This document shows positions 19,297-28,465 of a stretch of DNA of 64,000 nucleotides, piece after piece. Where the stretch lies: NCBI RefSeq assembly GCF_029960645.1, contig NZ_JASBQY010000007.1, forward strand, positions 109,067-173,066. The letters are read 5' to 3'. The notes beneath the pieces are model-generated. The model searched no databases. It was not told the origin of the DNA and was given only the letters and a program-made list of their open reading frames with translations. Source of the stretch: Arthrobacter sp. AL12 (GTDB lineage: Bacteria; Actinomycetota; Actinomycetes; Actinomycetales; Micrococcaceae). Numbering within the stretch: position 1 is the stretch's first letter; every line of letters begins with the position of its first letter. The translations under genes and the position numbers were made by a program.

Positions 19297-20265
19297 GTGG
19301 ACCCTAAACTCAGCACCTCCCCGAATCTTCCCGGCGACGACCTGGGCCTGGCGGACGACCTTGAGGGTGGCGCACGTCCCGGACCGGGCGGTACCCCCGG
19401 AACGGACCCGGAGCCGGTTCCCCAAAACGGCGGACCCGGCCGGATTGTGCTGGCGGCCACCCCGATCGGCAACGCCGGAGACGCCACCTACCGGCTCGTC
19501 GAGCTGCTGACGACGGCGGACATCGTCGCCGCCGAGGACACCCGGCGGCTGCACCGGCTGGTCCAGAACCTGGGCATCACCGTCGCCGGCCGGATCATCA
19601 GCTACCACGAGCACAACGAGGCCGCCAAGACCGGGGAACTCCTGGATCAGGTCCGGTCCGGGAAGACCCTCGTGATGGTGACCGACGCCGGCATGCCCTC
19701 CGTCTCGGACCCCGGGTTCCGCCTGGTCGAAGGGGCCGTGGCCGCCGGACTGACCGTCACGGCCGCCCCCGGACCGTCCGCGGTGCTGACCGCACTGGCT
19801 CTCTCCGGCCTGCCCACCGACCGCTTCTGTTTCGAGGGGTTCCTGCCCCGCAAGGCCGGGGAACGCTCCTCCCGCCTCGCGGACCTCGACGCCGAGCGGC
19901 GCACCATGATCTTCTTCGAGGCCCCGCACCGGCTGGAACCGATGCTCCGGGCGCTGCGTGAGCGGTTCGGCGCGGACCGCCGGGCCGCCGTCTGCCGGGA
20001 ACTGACGAAGACGTATGAGGAAGTCATCCGTGGCACCCTGCGTGAACTGCTGGAATGGGCCGAGTCCAACGAGGTCCGCGGCGAGATCGCCGTCGTCGTG
20101 GGCGGCGCCCCGGAGCGGGAGCCGGGCACACCGGAGGACCATGTGGCCGACGTCAACGCGCTCATTGCACAGGGAATCCGGCTCAAGGAGGCCGTTGCGG
20201 CCGTGGCGGAGGACGCCAGGGTCAGCAAGCGCGAACTCTACTCCGCGGTGCTCGCTGCCCGTTGA
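19297..20265 (+). CDS. rsmI: 16S rRNA 2'-O-ribose C1402 methyltransferase RsmI
   Basis: SAM-dependent tetrapyrrole-methylase-fold enzyme that 2'-O-methylates C1402 in the ribosomal decoding centre. 322 residues. The core motifs are IVLAATPIGNAGDATYR, AEDTRRLHRLV, VTDAGMPSVSDPG, AAPGPSAVLTALALSGLP and EAPHRL, with the helical C-terminal domain ending VSKRELYSAVLAAR. About 45 acidic, Pro/Gly-rich residues precede the core, an extension absent from E. coli RsmI. GTG 19297 is immediately downstream of a TAGGCT box. Confidence 0.95.
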   Translation: MDPKLSTSPNLPGDDLGLADDLEGGARPGPGGTPGTDPEPVPQNGGPGRIVLAATPIGNAGDATYRLVELLTTADIVAAEDTRRLHRLVQNLGITVAGRIISYHEHNEAAKTGELLDQVRSGKTLVMVTDAGMPSVSDPGFRLVEGAVAAGLTVTAAPGPSAVLTALALSGLPTDRFCFEGFLPRKAGERSSRLADLDAERRTMIFFEAPHRLEPMLRALRERFGADRRAAVCRELTKTYEEVIRGTLRELLEWAESNEVRGEIAVVVGGAPEREPGTPEDHVADVNALIAQGIRLKEAVAAVAEDARVSKRELYSAVLAAR

Positions 20266-20269
20266 CCGC

Positions 20270-20307
20270 GCGGCCTCCGGGCCGGAGGCCGCTGTGCAGG
20301 TGCACAG
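20270..20307 (+). terminator. Two hairpins after rsmI
   Basis: GCGGCCTCCGG (20270-20280) is mirrored by CCGGAGGCCGC (20282-20292), directly followed by CTGTGC-AGGT-GCACAG (20292-20307). They start 5 nt after the rsmI stop. No T-tract is visible. Confidence 0.6.
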
Positions 20308-20467
20308 CGAACCCCGCTTGACGTAGTGCGGACATGCGTAGACAGTCCGGAGAGCGCGGCAGTACCGTGGCAGTAAATCCAGCGCGTTCCCAACCCACGT
20401 ATCCACGGTCTGCGGAACCGCTGAACCCGATCCAATCCACCCCGAATCGCTGACGAGGGAGTCAACC

Positions 20468-21967
20468 GTGACTGTAACTGCCCAGCCCATTGTTACCGCG
20501 GAGCGCGAAAGCGCCCTGCTGGCCTCTGTTCCCACCGGTCTGCTGATCAATGGCCAGTGGCGCCAGGCCGCGTCCGGGAAAACCTTCAACGTGGAGGACC
20601 CCTCGACCGGCAAGGTCCTGCTGAGCATCGCCGACGCCGGCCCGGAGGACGGGGCCGCGGCGCTGGACGCGGCAGCTGCCGCCCAGGAGTCCTGGGCGAA
20701 GGTCCCGGCCCGGGAGCGCGGGGAGATCCTGCGCCGGGCCTTCGAGCTGGTCACGGCACGCGCGGAGGACTTCGCGCTGCTGATGACGCTGGAGATGGGC
20801 AAGCCGCTGGCCGAGGCCCGCGGCGAGGTCACCTACGGCGCCGAGTTCCTGCGCTGGTTCTCCGAGGAAGCCGTCCGGGCCTTCGGCCGCTACTCGGTCT
20901 CCCCGGACGGGAAGTCCCGGCTGCTGGTGACGAAGAAGCCTGTGGGCCCGTGCCTGCTGATCACGCCGTGGAACTTCCCGCTGGCCATGGCGACCCGCAA
21001 GGTCGCCCCCGCCGTCGCCGCGGGCTGCACCATGGTGCTGAAGTCCGCGAACCTGACGCCGCTGACCTCCCAGCTGTTCGCCGCCGTGATGATGGAGGCC
21101 GGGCTGCCGGCCGGGGTGCTGAACGTTATCCCGACGTCCACGGCCGGGGCCACAACCGGGCCGCTGATCAAGGACTCGAGGCTGCGCAAACTCTCCTTCA
21201 CCGGGTCCACCGAGGTCGGCCGCCGGCTGCTCGCGGATGCCTCCGAAAACGTGCTGCGGACCTCGATGGAACTCGGCGGGAACGCCCCGTTCGTCGTCTT
21301 TGAGGATGCCGACGTCGACGCCGCCGTCGCCGGGGCGATGCTGGCGAAGTTGCGGAACATGGGCGAGGCCTGCACGGCCGCGAACCGGTTCATCGTGCAC
21401 GAATCCGTCGCGGACGAGTTCGCGGAGAAGTTCGCCGCGAAAATGGCGGGGATGACCACGGCCCGCGGCACCGAGGCGGACTCCAAGGTCGGCCCGCTGA
21501 TCGATGCGAAGAGCCGGGACAAGGTCCACGAGCTGGTCTCCGATGCCGTGTCCGCCGGTGCGGTCGCGGTCATCGGCGGCGCCGCAGTCGAGGGCCCGGG
21601 CTACTTCTACCAGCCCACCATCCTCAAGGGCGTCACCGAGGGCACCCGGATCCTGTCCGAGGAAATCTTCGGGCCCGTCGCGCCGATCATCACCTTCGAC
21701 ACCGAAGACGAGGCCGTCCGGCTCGCGAACAACACCGAGTACGGGCTGGTCGCCTACGTCTTCACCCGCGACCTCAACCGGGGCATCCGGATGGGCGAAC
21801 GCCTGGAGACCGGCATGCTGGGCCTGAACGCCGGCGTGGTCTCCAACGCCGCCGCCCCCTTCGGCGGGGTCAAGCAGTCCGGCCTGGGCCGTGAAGGCGG
21901 CCTCGAAGGCATCGAGGAATACCTCTACACCCAGTACATCGGCATCGCCGACCCGTACGCCGGCTAG
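20468..21967 (+). CDS. gabD: Succinate-semialdehyde dehydrogenase (NAD(P)+), GabD-like
   Basis: ALDH-superfamily enzyme oxidising succinate semialdehyde to succinate, the last step of GABA breakdown. 499 residues. It contains ITPWNFPLAMATRKVAPAVA, the cofactor loop LSFTGSTEVGRRLL, MELGGNAPFVVFEDADVDAA and the nucleophile segment NMGEACTAANRF. The lysine motif is KSANLTPLT, where most family members have KPAE, which may alter NAD versus NADP preference. The start GTG 20468 has GAGGGAG upstream. A TTGACG at 20318-20323 could be part of its promoter. It is convergent with the transglutaminase gene. Other semialdehydes are possible substrates. Confidence 0.9.
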   Translation: MTVTAQPIVTAERESALLASVPTGLLINGQWRQAASGKTFNVEDPSTGKVLLSIADAGPEDGAAALDAAAAAQESWAKVPARERGEILRRAFELVTARAEDFALLMTLEMGKPLAEARGEVTYGAEFLRWFSEEAVRAFGRYSVSPDGKSRLLVTKKPVGPCLLITPWNFPLAMATRKVAPAVAAGCTMVLKSANLTPLTSQLFAAVMMEAGLPAGVLNVIPTSTAGATTGPLIKDSRLRKLSFTGSTEVGRRLLADASENVLRTSMELGGNAPFVVFEDADVDAAVAGAMLAKLRNMGEACTAANRFIVHESVADEFAEKFAAKMAGMTTARGTEADSKVGPLIDAKSRDKVHELVSDAVSAGAVAVIGGAAVEGPGYFYQPTILKGVTEGTRILSEEIFGPVAPIITFDTEDEAVRLANNTEYGLVAYVFTRDLNRGIRMGERLETGMLGLNAGVVSNAAAPFGGVKQSGLGREGGLEGIEEYLYTQYIGIADPYAG

Positions 21968-21976
21968 GACCACCCC

Positions 21977-22011
21977 GGCTGCGCCGGAGCTGACTCAGCT
22001 CCGGCGCAGCC
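21977..22011. terminator. Convergent terminator overlapping a stop codon
   Basis: The 17-bp arms 21977-21993 and 21995-22011 are exact reverse complements around one central base. The structure contains the stop codon of the minus-strand transglutaminase gene (21995-21997) and serves both convergent genes. Confidence 0.8.
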
Positions 22012-24583
22012 ACCGCTCCCGGCGCACGCGCCGCAGCGCCCCGCGGACCCTTGAGCGGGCACCGGCGAGGCCGCGCCGGGTTCGCTGTGCTGCCCGGCGG
22101 GCGGCGCGGAACGGCGCCGTGGCCGCACGCCGGCCGGCGGCCAGGGTCGACGGCGGCAGCCACTCCGCGCGGAACCGCACGAGCGGTCTGGCGTGGTCGC
22201 GCAGCGAACTGCGGACCGCCGAGATCAGCGGCGCGGCGGATGCTCCGGTGCTGCCGGCACCGGCGGCACTCCCGGCGGGCGTGCCGGCGCCGGGCCGGGC
22301 GCCGTCGACCCCGGGTACGGACGGCGGCCGGCCGTACTGCCGGCGTTCGAAGTCCGCGGTCAGGGACCGGACGGCCCGGTGGGCCTCCGCGTCCGGGCCC
22401 TGTGGCTCACCGAGGGCGCCCGCGTGGCGCAGCCGTGCGGAGAAATGGCGCGGTGTTTCGCTGGTCCGCGGCGGGACGCGGTAATCCGTTGCGAGGTCGC
22501 GCAGTTCCATCCAGGCCTGCGAGGCTGCCGCGCTGTCGACCCCGGAACCGCCGACCCTGCGGTGGCGCAACGCAGTGCGGGCCAGGTGCGGGGACGCCAG
22601 CAGCAGCCCAAGGACCAGCACTGCGCCGGCGCCGTACAACACGGGAAGCAGCACGCTTGCCGCGTCCGGGCGGGGGGCCGCTCCCGAGGGCGGCAGCGGC
22701 GCCACACTGGGCGGCGGCGTGGGGAGGGGGCTGTTGCTGGGAATGAGCCCATCGTTGTTTTCGTTGGTGCTGGCACCGCTGGGGGCCGCGGCTTCCTCGG
22801 CGTAGGAGGGAACCACACCGCGCGATGGGGTCGGCTCGAACGGGACCCAGCCCAGCCCCTGGAAATACAGTTCCGGCCACGCATGGGCGTCACGGGCATC
22901 GACCTCGAACTCCGGAAGGGCCCCGTGGCCGCCGATCGAGACCGTAGCGCCGGTGGGCCGGCCCGGGGCATAACCGACGGCGATGCGGCTGGGGATGCCT
23001 TCCAGCCGCGCCATCACGGCCATCGCGGAGGCGAAGTGGATGCAGTAGCCGCTCTTCTGGTTCAGGAAGTCCGCCAGCACGGACAGCCCGTTGCCGTCAT
23101 AGCCCCCCTGCACCGGGGACTGCAGCGAGTAGGTGAAATTGACGGAGCGCAGGTACCGCTGGATGGCCATGGCCCGGGCGTAGGGTGTGGCGCTTCCCGC
23201 GGTCACGGCCTCGGCGGTGGTGCGCACGATCTCCGGCACGTTGTCCGGTGGCCGGATGAACTGTTCCGGGACACCCTGCACCGGCCCTGTGGCTTGTGTC
23301 AGCAGGTCCGGGGTGAGCTGGGGGGCCACGGAGAGCGCCACGTACCGCTGGTTACGGGAGTCGGTGTCGACTCCCTTGATGCTCAGCGTGGCCGGATCCC
23401 AGCTCCAGCGGCCGGTGAGGCCGTTGACTGCCTCCGGGGCGAAGGGAACCGGCAGGTAGGGGCTGATGAACTGGCCGGTGTCGACCGCGGTGACCACGCG
23501 GACTTCGGTCGCGGCGGACTCGACGCCTGACTCGATCCGCCCCGTGCCCAGCCGGCGGGTGCCATCGCGGTCGTCCGGCGCCCAGTTGTCGCCGTTGAAA
23601 CTGTCCACGGTCACGGAGCGCAGGTACGGCGTGCTGGGTGCGTTGGTGGCAAAGGTGATCCGGCCGTCGCCGCCAGGGCTGCGCAGACTGTTGCCCAGGC
23701 TGATCATCGGGTTCAGCCCCGAGGCCGGGCCGAACGGATTCAGCCGCGAGCCCTGCGGGAAGGCTCCCTGGTCGAAGCCCGGGATCACGAGCTGGAGCAG
23801 GAGCGTGGCGGTCAGCGCAACGGCACCCGTCAGGGAGCCGCGCCGGAACTGGCCCGGGTTGCGCACGGAGGCGGCCCCGGTCCGTGCATCGGGTGAGAAC
23901 CAGTGGCTGCAGCCGAGGATCATGAGGTAGCCGGCGGCGGCCGCCGAGAAACCCAGCGCGCCGACGCTTTGCGGCTTGATCATTGCCGGAACGATGAGGA
24001 GGGCGAGGATCCCGAGGCCGCTCGTCGCCGGCAAGGCCAAGGGGTAGGCAAGGGCATCGACCACGATCACCGTCAGCCCCAGGGCGGCGCAGACCAGCAG
24101 GACGATGCCGGCGTTCGGAGCCACGGGGGAGCTTTCCGCAAGGACCGTCTCACTGGCCCGGCGCAGGTACCGGCCCAGCTGCGTCATGGTGGCGCCTGAG
24201 GGGATGAAGCCAATGATGCTGTGCGGCCGGAAGAAGGTAAATGTCAGGATCAGCACCAGCGCCGCCAACGCACCGGCTGTCACGAAGACGCTGCGCCACC
24301 GGAGGGCGCGGAGCCCGGCCATGGTGAAGGCCACCGTGAGGACCGTCGAGAGGACGGGGGAGTACCACGCCCATCCCCGCAGCACTCCGTTGAGGCTCAG
24401 TGCCGCACCGGCGACGGCGGTTGCCACCGCGAGGGCCATCAGCCACGGCTGTGCGCCCACCGCCCTCCGGGCTTTCGGCGTCCCAGGGGATTCCAGCCCG
24501 GGTGAGCCCGCGGCTTCCGGATCCCCGGCCGCCCCGGCCCGGCCGGCATGCGTGCCCGCGCTTCGCTGTGGTGTCAGTGTCAT
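21995..24583 (-). CDS. DUF3488/transglutaminase-like membrane protein (TgpA type)
   Basis: 862 residues. The N-terminal half is a bundle of seven or so membrane helices (DUF3488). It is followed by an extracytoplasmic transglutaminase-like domain with SGYCIHFASAMAVMARLEG (Cys514) and DARDAHAWPELYFQG (His567); the third triad position is in FEPTPS, a Glu where many relatives have Asp. Then come a Pro/Ser linker, one more membrane helix (VLLPVLYGAGAVLVLGLLLA) and a cytoplasmic DUF4129-like tail. ATG 24583 overlaps the upstream DUF58 stop as ATGA. This is the third gene of a MoxR-DUF58-TgpA operon, thought to act on peptides or assemble envelope complexes. Confidence 0.9.
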   Translation of the reverse strand: MTLTPQRSAGTHAGRAGAAGDPEAAGSPGLESPGTPKARRAVGAQPWLMALAVATAVAGAALSLNGVLRGWAWYSPVLSTVLTVAFTMAGLRALRWRSVFVTAGALAALVLILTFTFFRPHSIIGFIPSGATMTQLGRYLRRASETVLAESSPVAPNAGIVLLVCAALGLTVIVVDALAYPLALPATSGLGILALLIVPAMIKPQSVGALGFSAAAAGYLMILGCSHWFSPDARTGAASVRNPGQFRRGSLTGAVALTATLLLQLVIPGFDQGAFPQGSRLNPFGPASGLNPMISLGNSLRSPGGDGRITFATNAPSTPYLRSVTVDSFNGDNWAPDDRDGTRRLGTGRIESGVESAATEVRVVTAVDTGQFISPYLPVPFAPEAVNGLTGRWSWDPATLSIKGVDTDSRNQRYVALSVAPQLTPDLLTQATGPVQGVPEQFIRPPDNVPEIVRTTAEAVTAGSATPYARAMAIQRYLRSVNFTYSLQSPVQGGYDGNGLSVLADFLNQKSGYCIHFASAMAVMARLEGIPSRIAVGYAPGRPTGATVSIGGHGALPEFEVDARDAHAWPELYFQGLGWVPFEPTPSRGVVPSYAEEAAAPSGASTNENNDGLIPSNSPLPTPPPSVAPLPPSGAAPRPDAASVLLPVLYGAGAVLVLGLLLASPHLARTALRHRRVGGSGVDSAAASQAWMELRDLATDYRVPPRTSETPRHFSARLRHAGALGEPQGPDAEAHRAVRSLTADFERRQYGRPPSVPGVDGARPGAGTPAGSAAGAGSTGASAAPLISAVRSSLRDHARPLVRFRAEWLPPSTLAAGRRAATAPFRAARRAAQRTRRGLAGARSRVRGALRRVRRERWLRRS

Positions 24584-26091
24584 CGCCGGAGTCCTGTTCC
24601 GCGCCGCACATCGGCTGCGGCTGCCATCGGCGCCGCGCCGCCGTCGTCGAATGCCGCCCACGCTGCCGGCAACGGCGTCGAGGGGGAGACGGCCACGGCG
24701 CGCCAGCCGCCGTGCCGGAGCGTTTCGAGCACTTCCTCGGGTTGCCCGGCCCGCTCCGTGATCACCATGGCAAACGCGTTTGCCGCAAAGCCGGCAGCCG
24801 GGGCCAGCGCCCGCGCCTCGGCCGGCGTGGGATTTCCAAGGATCGCAAGCACTGGCCCCCGCATCCGGTGGGCGGCCAGCTTGTCCATCAGCCGGTCATC
24901 GAAAGGCTGCAGATCGGCCTCCGCGCCCGCGGGATGCCGGCGGCCTGCAGTCCCGGGCGCGGCAGCCTCCCTCCCGCCCCGGCGGTTGTGGTGGGTGCTG
25001 GTGAGCTGGATCGCGGCCAGGCTTTCGGCGACGGACTGCAGCCCCGATGCGCCGGCGTAGTCCTCGGACTCCGGTTCGGGGGCGGACGGCGAATGCTGGA
25101 ACGCGGGCTCGCCGGCGACGTCGAGGAACCGCAGTGCGTAGTTGCGCTCGGCAAGATGCGCGCCGATGGACACCGCAGCGGTCACGGCCCATTCGAAGGT
25201 ATCGCTGGTCAGGAGTCCGGGGCCGACCGCGGCGAGGGCGCCACGGTGAAGCGCCGGCCTCCGGGCCGGCCCGCCTGGGCTGCCGGAGGTGTGGCTGGCG
25301 TGCGGCGTCGAGCCGCCGGAAAAGGCACCGCGGGTGAAGGCGGACAGCCGGTGGTCCAGGATGATCGTCGCTTCCGGAGTGGTGACGGACTCCTCCTGGC
25401 GGACCATCAGCTCCCCGTGCCGGGCCGTTGCCGCCCAGTGAACACGGCGCATCGGATCACCGTGACGGTATTCCCGGGTCATGACGTCGTCGTCGCTGGG
25501 GTTGGCCCGGCTGCGCGTGGCGGTGACGCCGTCGTGCCCCCTGGCGCCGGCCAGACTGGTGACGGGAAGTTCGACGGCGGCGGGCGTCACCGTGAGGATG
25601 TCGCCGTCGTCGATGGCGTGGCGGTGCAGGGACAGCCCGAACGGGTCGCTGAACTCAGCTGTGACCGGCCCGATCAGGAACTGGCCGCGTTTCGCGGACC
25701 GCAGGTGATACTCGTAGCGGCTGGTCCCGCCGGTGGACGAACGGGCCGGGAACCGGAAAACGGGGGATTGGCCGAACCGGGCGGGGATGTGCTCCTCCAT
25801 CAGCGCGTGGCCCGAGCCGATTCCGGTCCGGGCGACGGCCAGCCGGACGGTTGCTGCGGTGGCCGTTTCGACGCTGGCGGGGTTGAATTCCCGGTAGACA
25901 CTGAAGTTCGGTTTGAGCAGGCGGGTGCCGGCCAGGGAGAGCAAGGGCAGGATAAAAAGCAGGATGGCCAGAGCCAGCAGGTCCCGGCGCCCCATCACCT
26001 GGGCTGCCAGCAGGAACACCGAGCCCGCGCAAAGCAGTCCCCAGCCCCGGGCCGTGAAGATGTGCCTCGGGAACCGGTCTTTCAGCGCCAT
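24580..26091 (-). CDS. DUF58 domain protein
   Basis: 503 residues. Two N-terminal membrane helices (GWGLLCAGSVFLLAAQVM and LLALAILLFILPLLSLAGT) are followed by a beta domain and the DUF58 signature MTREYRHGDPMRRVHWAATARHGELMVRQEE. The C-terminal part resembles a von Willebrand A fold with IILDHR. ATG 26091 is preceded by GGTAGGGG. DUF58 proteins nearly always pair with MoxR ATPases, as here, and are thought to be their membrane-side partners. Biochemical role unknown. Confidence 0.88.
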   Translation of the reverse strand: MALKDRFPRHIFTARGWGLLCAGSVFLLAAQVMGRRDLLALAILLFILPLLSLAGTRLLKPNFSVYREFNPASVETATAATVRLAVARTGIGSGHALMEEHIPARFGQSPVFRFPARSSTGGTSRYEYHLRSAKRGQFLIGPVTAEFSDPFGLSLHRHAIDDGDILTVTPAAVELPVTSLAGARGHDGVTATRSRANPSDDDVMTREYRHGDPMRRVHWAATARHGELMVRQEESVTTPEATIILDHRLSAFTRGAFSGGSTPHASHTSGSPGGPARRPALHRGALAAVGPGLLTSDTFEWAVTAAVSIGAHLAERNYALRFLDVAGEPAFQHSPSAPEPESEDYAGASGLQSVAESLAAIQLTSTHHNRRGGREAAAPGTAGRRHPAGAEADLQPFDDRLMDKLAAHRMRGPVLAILGNPTPAEARALAPAAGFAANAFAMVITERAGQPEEVLETLRHGGWRAVAVSPSTPLPAAWAAFDDGGAAPMAAAADVRRGTGLRR

Positions 26092-26104
26092 GGCCAGGCC
26101 ACCC

Positions 26105-27202
26105 CTACCGGCGGGTCGACGTGGCTGCCGGGGTGGCCGCCAGATCCGGGCTGACCGGGATCTTCGCCAGGATCGCACGAATCACGCCCTGGGCAGTCTC
26201 ACCCGTGCTTGCGGCCTTGCGGTCCAGGATAATCCGGTGGGCCAGGACGGATTCAGCCACGCTGACGACGTCGTCGGGCAGCAGGAAGTCCCGGCCCTCC
26301 AGGGCCGCAGTGGCTTTGGCCGCGCGCAGCAGCTGGAGCATGGACCGCGGGCTGGCGCCGAGCCGGAGCATCCCGCTTTCCCTCGTGGCGCGCCCCAGGG
26401 ACACGGTGTATTCCTTGATCGATTGGGAGACGTACACTTCCCGCACGGTGGCGATCATGGACGCGACCTCGCCCGCGGTGACGACGGCGGTGACCTTGGC
26501 CAGCGGGGACGTGGCCTGATGGGTTTCCAGCATCTCCATCTCGGCCTCCTTGTCCGGGTAGCCCATGGAGATCCGTGCCATGAAGCGGTCCCGCTGCGCT
26601 TCCGGGAGCGGGTAGGTCCCCTCCATTTCGATCGGGTTTTGCGTGGCCACGACCATAAAGGGCTCGTCGAGTTTGTAGGAATGGCCGTCCACAGTGACCT
26701 GGTGTTCCTCCATGCACTCCAGCAGGGCCGACTGGGTCTTGGCCGAGGCCCGGTTGATCTCGTCGCCGATGACGATGTTCGCGAAAACCGCCCCGGGCCG
26801 GAACTCAAAGGACCTCGACGCCTGGTTGTAGATGGACACCCCGGTGACGTCGGAGGGCAGCAAGTCGGGGGTGAATTGAATGCGGCTCACCGAACAGTCG
26901 ATGGTGCGGGCCAGCGTCTTCGCGAGGAGGGTCTTGCCGACCCCGGGGACGTCCTCGAGGAGGAGATGGCCCTGGGCCAGGAGCACGGTCAGCGCCAGCC
27001 TTGCCGCTTCCGCTTTCCCGTCGATCACAGTGTTGATGGCGGTCAGGATCCGCTCGCTGGCGGCGCGGAACGCCTCCGCATCCATTGCCGCGGTGGGCTG
27101 GGCGGGGCGCAGGGCAGCCGGGATTCTATCCACAGCGGAGTCTTCCCTGAGGTCCTGCTCCTCGGGGAGTGCTTCGTCTAGGGAGATGCGGTGGTACTCC
27201 AT
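26105..27202 (-). CDS. MoxR-family AAA ATPase
   Basis: AAA+ ATPase of the MoxR/RavA class, a chaperone-like enzyme for maturing membrane-linked complexes. 365 residues: Walker A in LLLEDVPGVGKTLLAKTLAR, Walker B in NIVIGDEINRASAKTQSALL, sensor 1 VVATQNPIEMEGTYPLPEA, arginine finger region QRDRFM and a C-terminal lid with RLGASPRSMLQLLRAA. ATG 27202 with GAAGGG upstream is preferred over the in-frame codon at 27247. It is the first gene of the operon, followed 13 bp later by DUF58. Confidence 0.93.
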   Translation of the reverse strand: MEYHRISLDEALPEEQDLREDSAVDRIPAALRPAQPTAAMDAEAFRAASERILTAINTVIDGKAEAARLALTVLLAQGHLLLEDVPGVGKTLLAKTLARTIDCSVSRIQFTPDLLPSDVTGVSIYNQASRSFEFRPGAVFANIVIGDEINRASAKTQSALLECMEEHQVTVDGHSYKLDEPFMVVATQNPIEMEGTYPLPEAQRDRFMARISMGYPDKEAEMEMLETHQATSPLAKVTAVVTAGEVASMIATVREVYVSQSIKEYTVSLGRATRESGMLRLGASPRSMLQLLRAAKATAALEGRDFLLPDDVVSVAESVLAHRIILDRKAASTGETAQGVIRAILAKIPVSPDLAATPAATSTRR

Positions 27203-27282
27203 CGGTAGCCCTTCAGCCCTGGTGGGTTTCCCGGGGCGGATCGGCATGGAACCTGCCGGGCCACTCGTCGGGTATGCGCCTG

Positions 27283-27328
27283 TGTTCCTGACCGTTGATT
27301 CCTAGCCATCTGTTCCTGACGGTTGATT
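27283..27328. repeat. 18-bp direct repeat pair upstream of moxR
   Basis: TGTTCCTGACCGTTGATT (27283-27300) and TGTTCCTGACGGTTGATT (27311-27328) differ at one base and are spaced 28 bp start to start. They sit in the divergent moxR/tatD control region and may be regulator sites. Confidence 0.7.
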
Positions 27329-27337
27329 GTCTTTGTT

Positions 27338-27384
27338 GTCCGGCAGTCAGTCTTTAGAACAGAGTACTAACACAACTGCCGGAC
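27338..27384. promoter_or_regulatory. 10-bp inverted repeat in the moxR/tatD region
   Basis: GTCCGGCAGT (27338-27347) and ACTGCCGGAC (27375-27384) are exact reverse complements separated by 27 AT-richer bases that hold TTTAGAAC and GTACTAAC. The layout suits an operator pair or promoter cage. Aside from this, the direct repeats and the tatD -10 box, the gene-free stretch 27203-27502 shows nothing. Confidence 0.55.
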
Positions 27385-27437
27385 CTGACAGAGAGTTCCG
27401 GGGAAATCTCCGGCCGGCTTCGGGCCAGGTTATAGCG

Positions 27438-27448
27438 CGCTCCGGTTA
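27438..27448 (+). promoter_or_regulatory. Element CGCTCCGGTTA, copy 1 (tatD)
   Basis: CGCTCCGGTTA, preceded by TTATAG, lies 55 bp before tatD. An exact second copy, preceded by TTATAA, lies at 28455-28465 upstream of rpfB. Confidence 0.45.
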
Positions 27449-27490
27449 ACTCGCGGCGCGGTGCCGCTTCATGCGGCCGGGGAGCGCCGA

Positions 27491-27496
27491 TAAGGT
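27491..27496 (+). promoter_or_regulatory. -10 box of tatD, leaderless arrangement
   Basis: TAAGGT ends 6 nt before ATG 27503. The GGAG between them is only 2 nt from the ATG, too close for a normal ribosome site. Confidence 0.45.
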
Positions 27497-27502
27497 GGAG
27501 AG

Positions 27503-28390
27503 ATGATCACCCCCCTCACTCCCGTCCCGTTCCGTGCGCCCGGCAGTGATGGCACCGGCAGGCAGGGCTATCCGCCGGCGCCGGAACCGCTTCCCGTGCC
27601 GGTAATGGACAACCACACCCACCTCGATTTCCCCCGGGACGAGCTGAAGGTCAGCATCGCTGGCGCCCTGGACGCTGCCGAAGCGGTAGGCGTGCGGGGT
27701 GCCGTACAGGTGGGGTGCGACCTCGAATCGTCCCGGTTCACCGTGCAGGCGGTCGACTTGGACGCGCGGCTGCTGGGCGCCGTCGCCCTTCACCCCAATG
27801 ACGCGCCGGGCTACGCCGCCCGTGGTGAGCTGGAGGACGCCCTGGCCGAGATCGAGGCCCTCGCGGTGCACCCGCGGATCCGGGCCATCGGCGAGACCGG
27901 CCTGGATTTCTTCCGCACCGAGGGCGAGGGGCTGGCCCGCCAGCGTTATTCCTTCCGCCGCCACATCGATATCGCCAAACGCCTTGGGCTGACGCTGCAA
28001 ATCCACGACCGTGACGCCCACGACGACGTCGTCCAGGTTCTGCGGGAGGAGGGCGCCCCCGATCGGGTGGTCTTCCATTGCTTCTCCGGCGGGGAGGAGC
28101 TGGCCCGGATCTGCAACAGCGAGGGCTGGTACATGTCCTTCGCCGGGACGCTGACCTTCAAGAACGCCGCCAACCTGCGGGCCGCCCTGGCCATCGCGGA
28201 ACCGGAGCGGATCCTGGTTGAAACCGACGCCCCGTTCCTCACTCCGCATCCGCACCGGGGCCGCCCCAACGCCAGCTATATGGTCCCCTACACCGTCCGG
28301 GCCATGGCTGAATTGACTGGATGGGAACTCTCGGAAATGTGTTCCCGGATCGCCGGAAATACCCTGCAGGCATACGGATCCTGGGACTGA
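27503..28390 (+). CDS. tatD: TatD family metal-dependent DNase
   Basis: Amidohydrolase-fold metal nuclease implicated in DNA repair and turnover. 295 residues. Metal-site motifs are MDNHTHLD (after a 34-residue Pro-rich lead), IGETGLDFFR, LQIHDRDAHDD, VVFHCFSG and LVETDAPFLTPHPHRG. It heads the conserved run tatD-rpfB-rsmA-ispE. The metG gene that often precedes it is absent here. Confidence 0.94.
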   Translation: MITPLTPVPFRAPGSDGTGRQGYPPAPEPLPVPVMDNHTHLDFPRDELKVSIAGALDAAEAVGVRGAVQVGCDLESSRFTVQAVDLDARLLGAVALHPNDAPGYAARGELEDALAEIEALAVHPRIRAIGETGLDFFRTEGEGLARQRYSFRRHIDIAKRLGLTLQIHDRDAHDDVVQVLREEGAPDRVVFHCFSGGEELARICNSEGWYMSFAGTLTFKNAANLRAALAIAEPERILVETDAPFLTPHPHRGRPNASYMVPYTVRAMAELTGWELSEMCSRIAGNTLQAYGSWD

Positions 28391-28454
28391 TGGACCAAAA
28401 ATACCCTCACTGGGATAGATACTAGGTATGCACAATTTGTTGGCTGCTTTATAA

Positions 28455-28465
28455 CGCTCCGGTTA
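28455..28465 (+). promoter_or_regulatory. Element CGCTCCGGTTA, copy 2 (rpfB)
   Basis: Second exact copy of the element found before tatD, here in TTATAACGCTCCGGTTACAG, about 207 bp before the rpfB start. On the other strand it reads GTAAC-CGGAGC-GTTAT, two half-sites spaced 11 bp. The 281-bp gap also contains the 8-bp inverted repeat GCGCGCAT/ATGCGCGC near 28523-28556. Confidence 0.45.
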
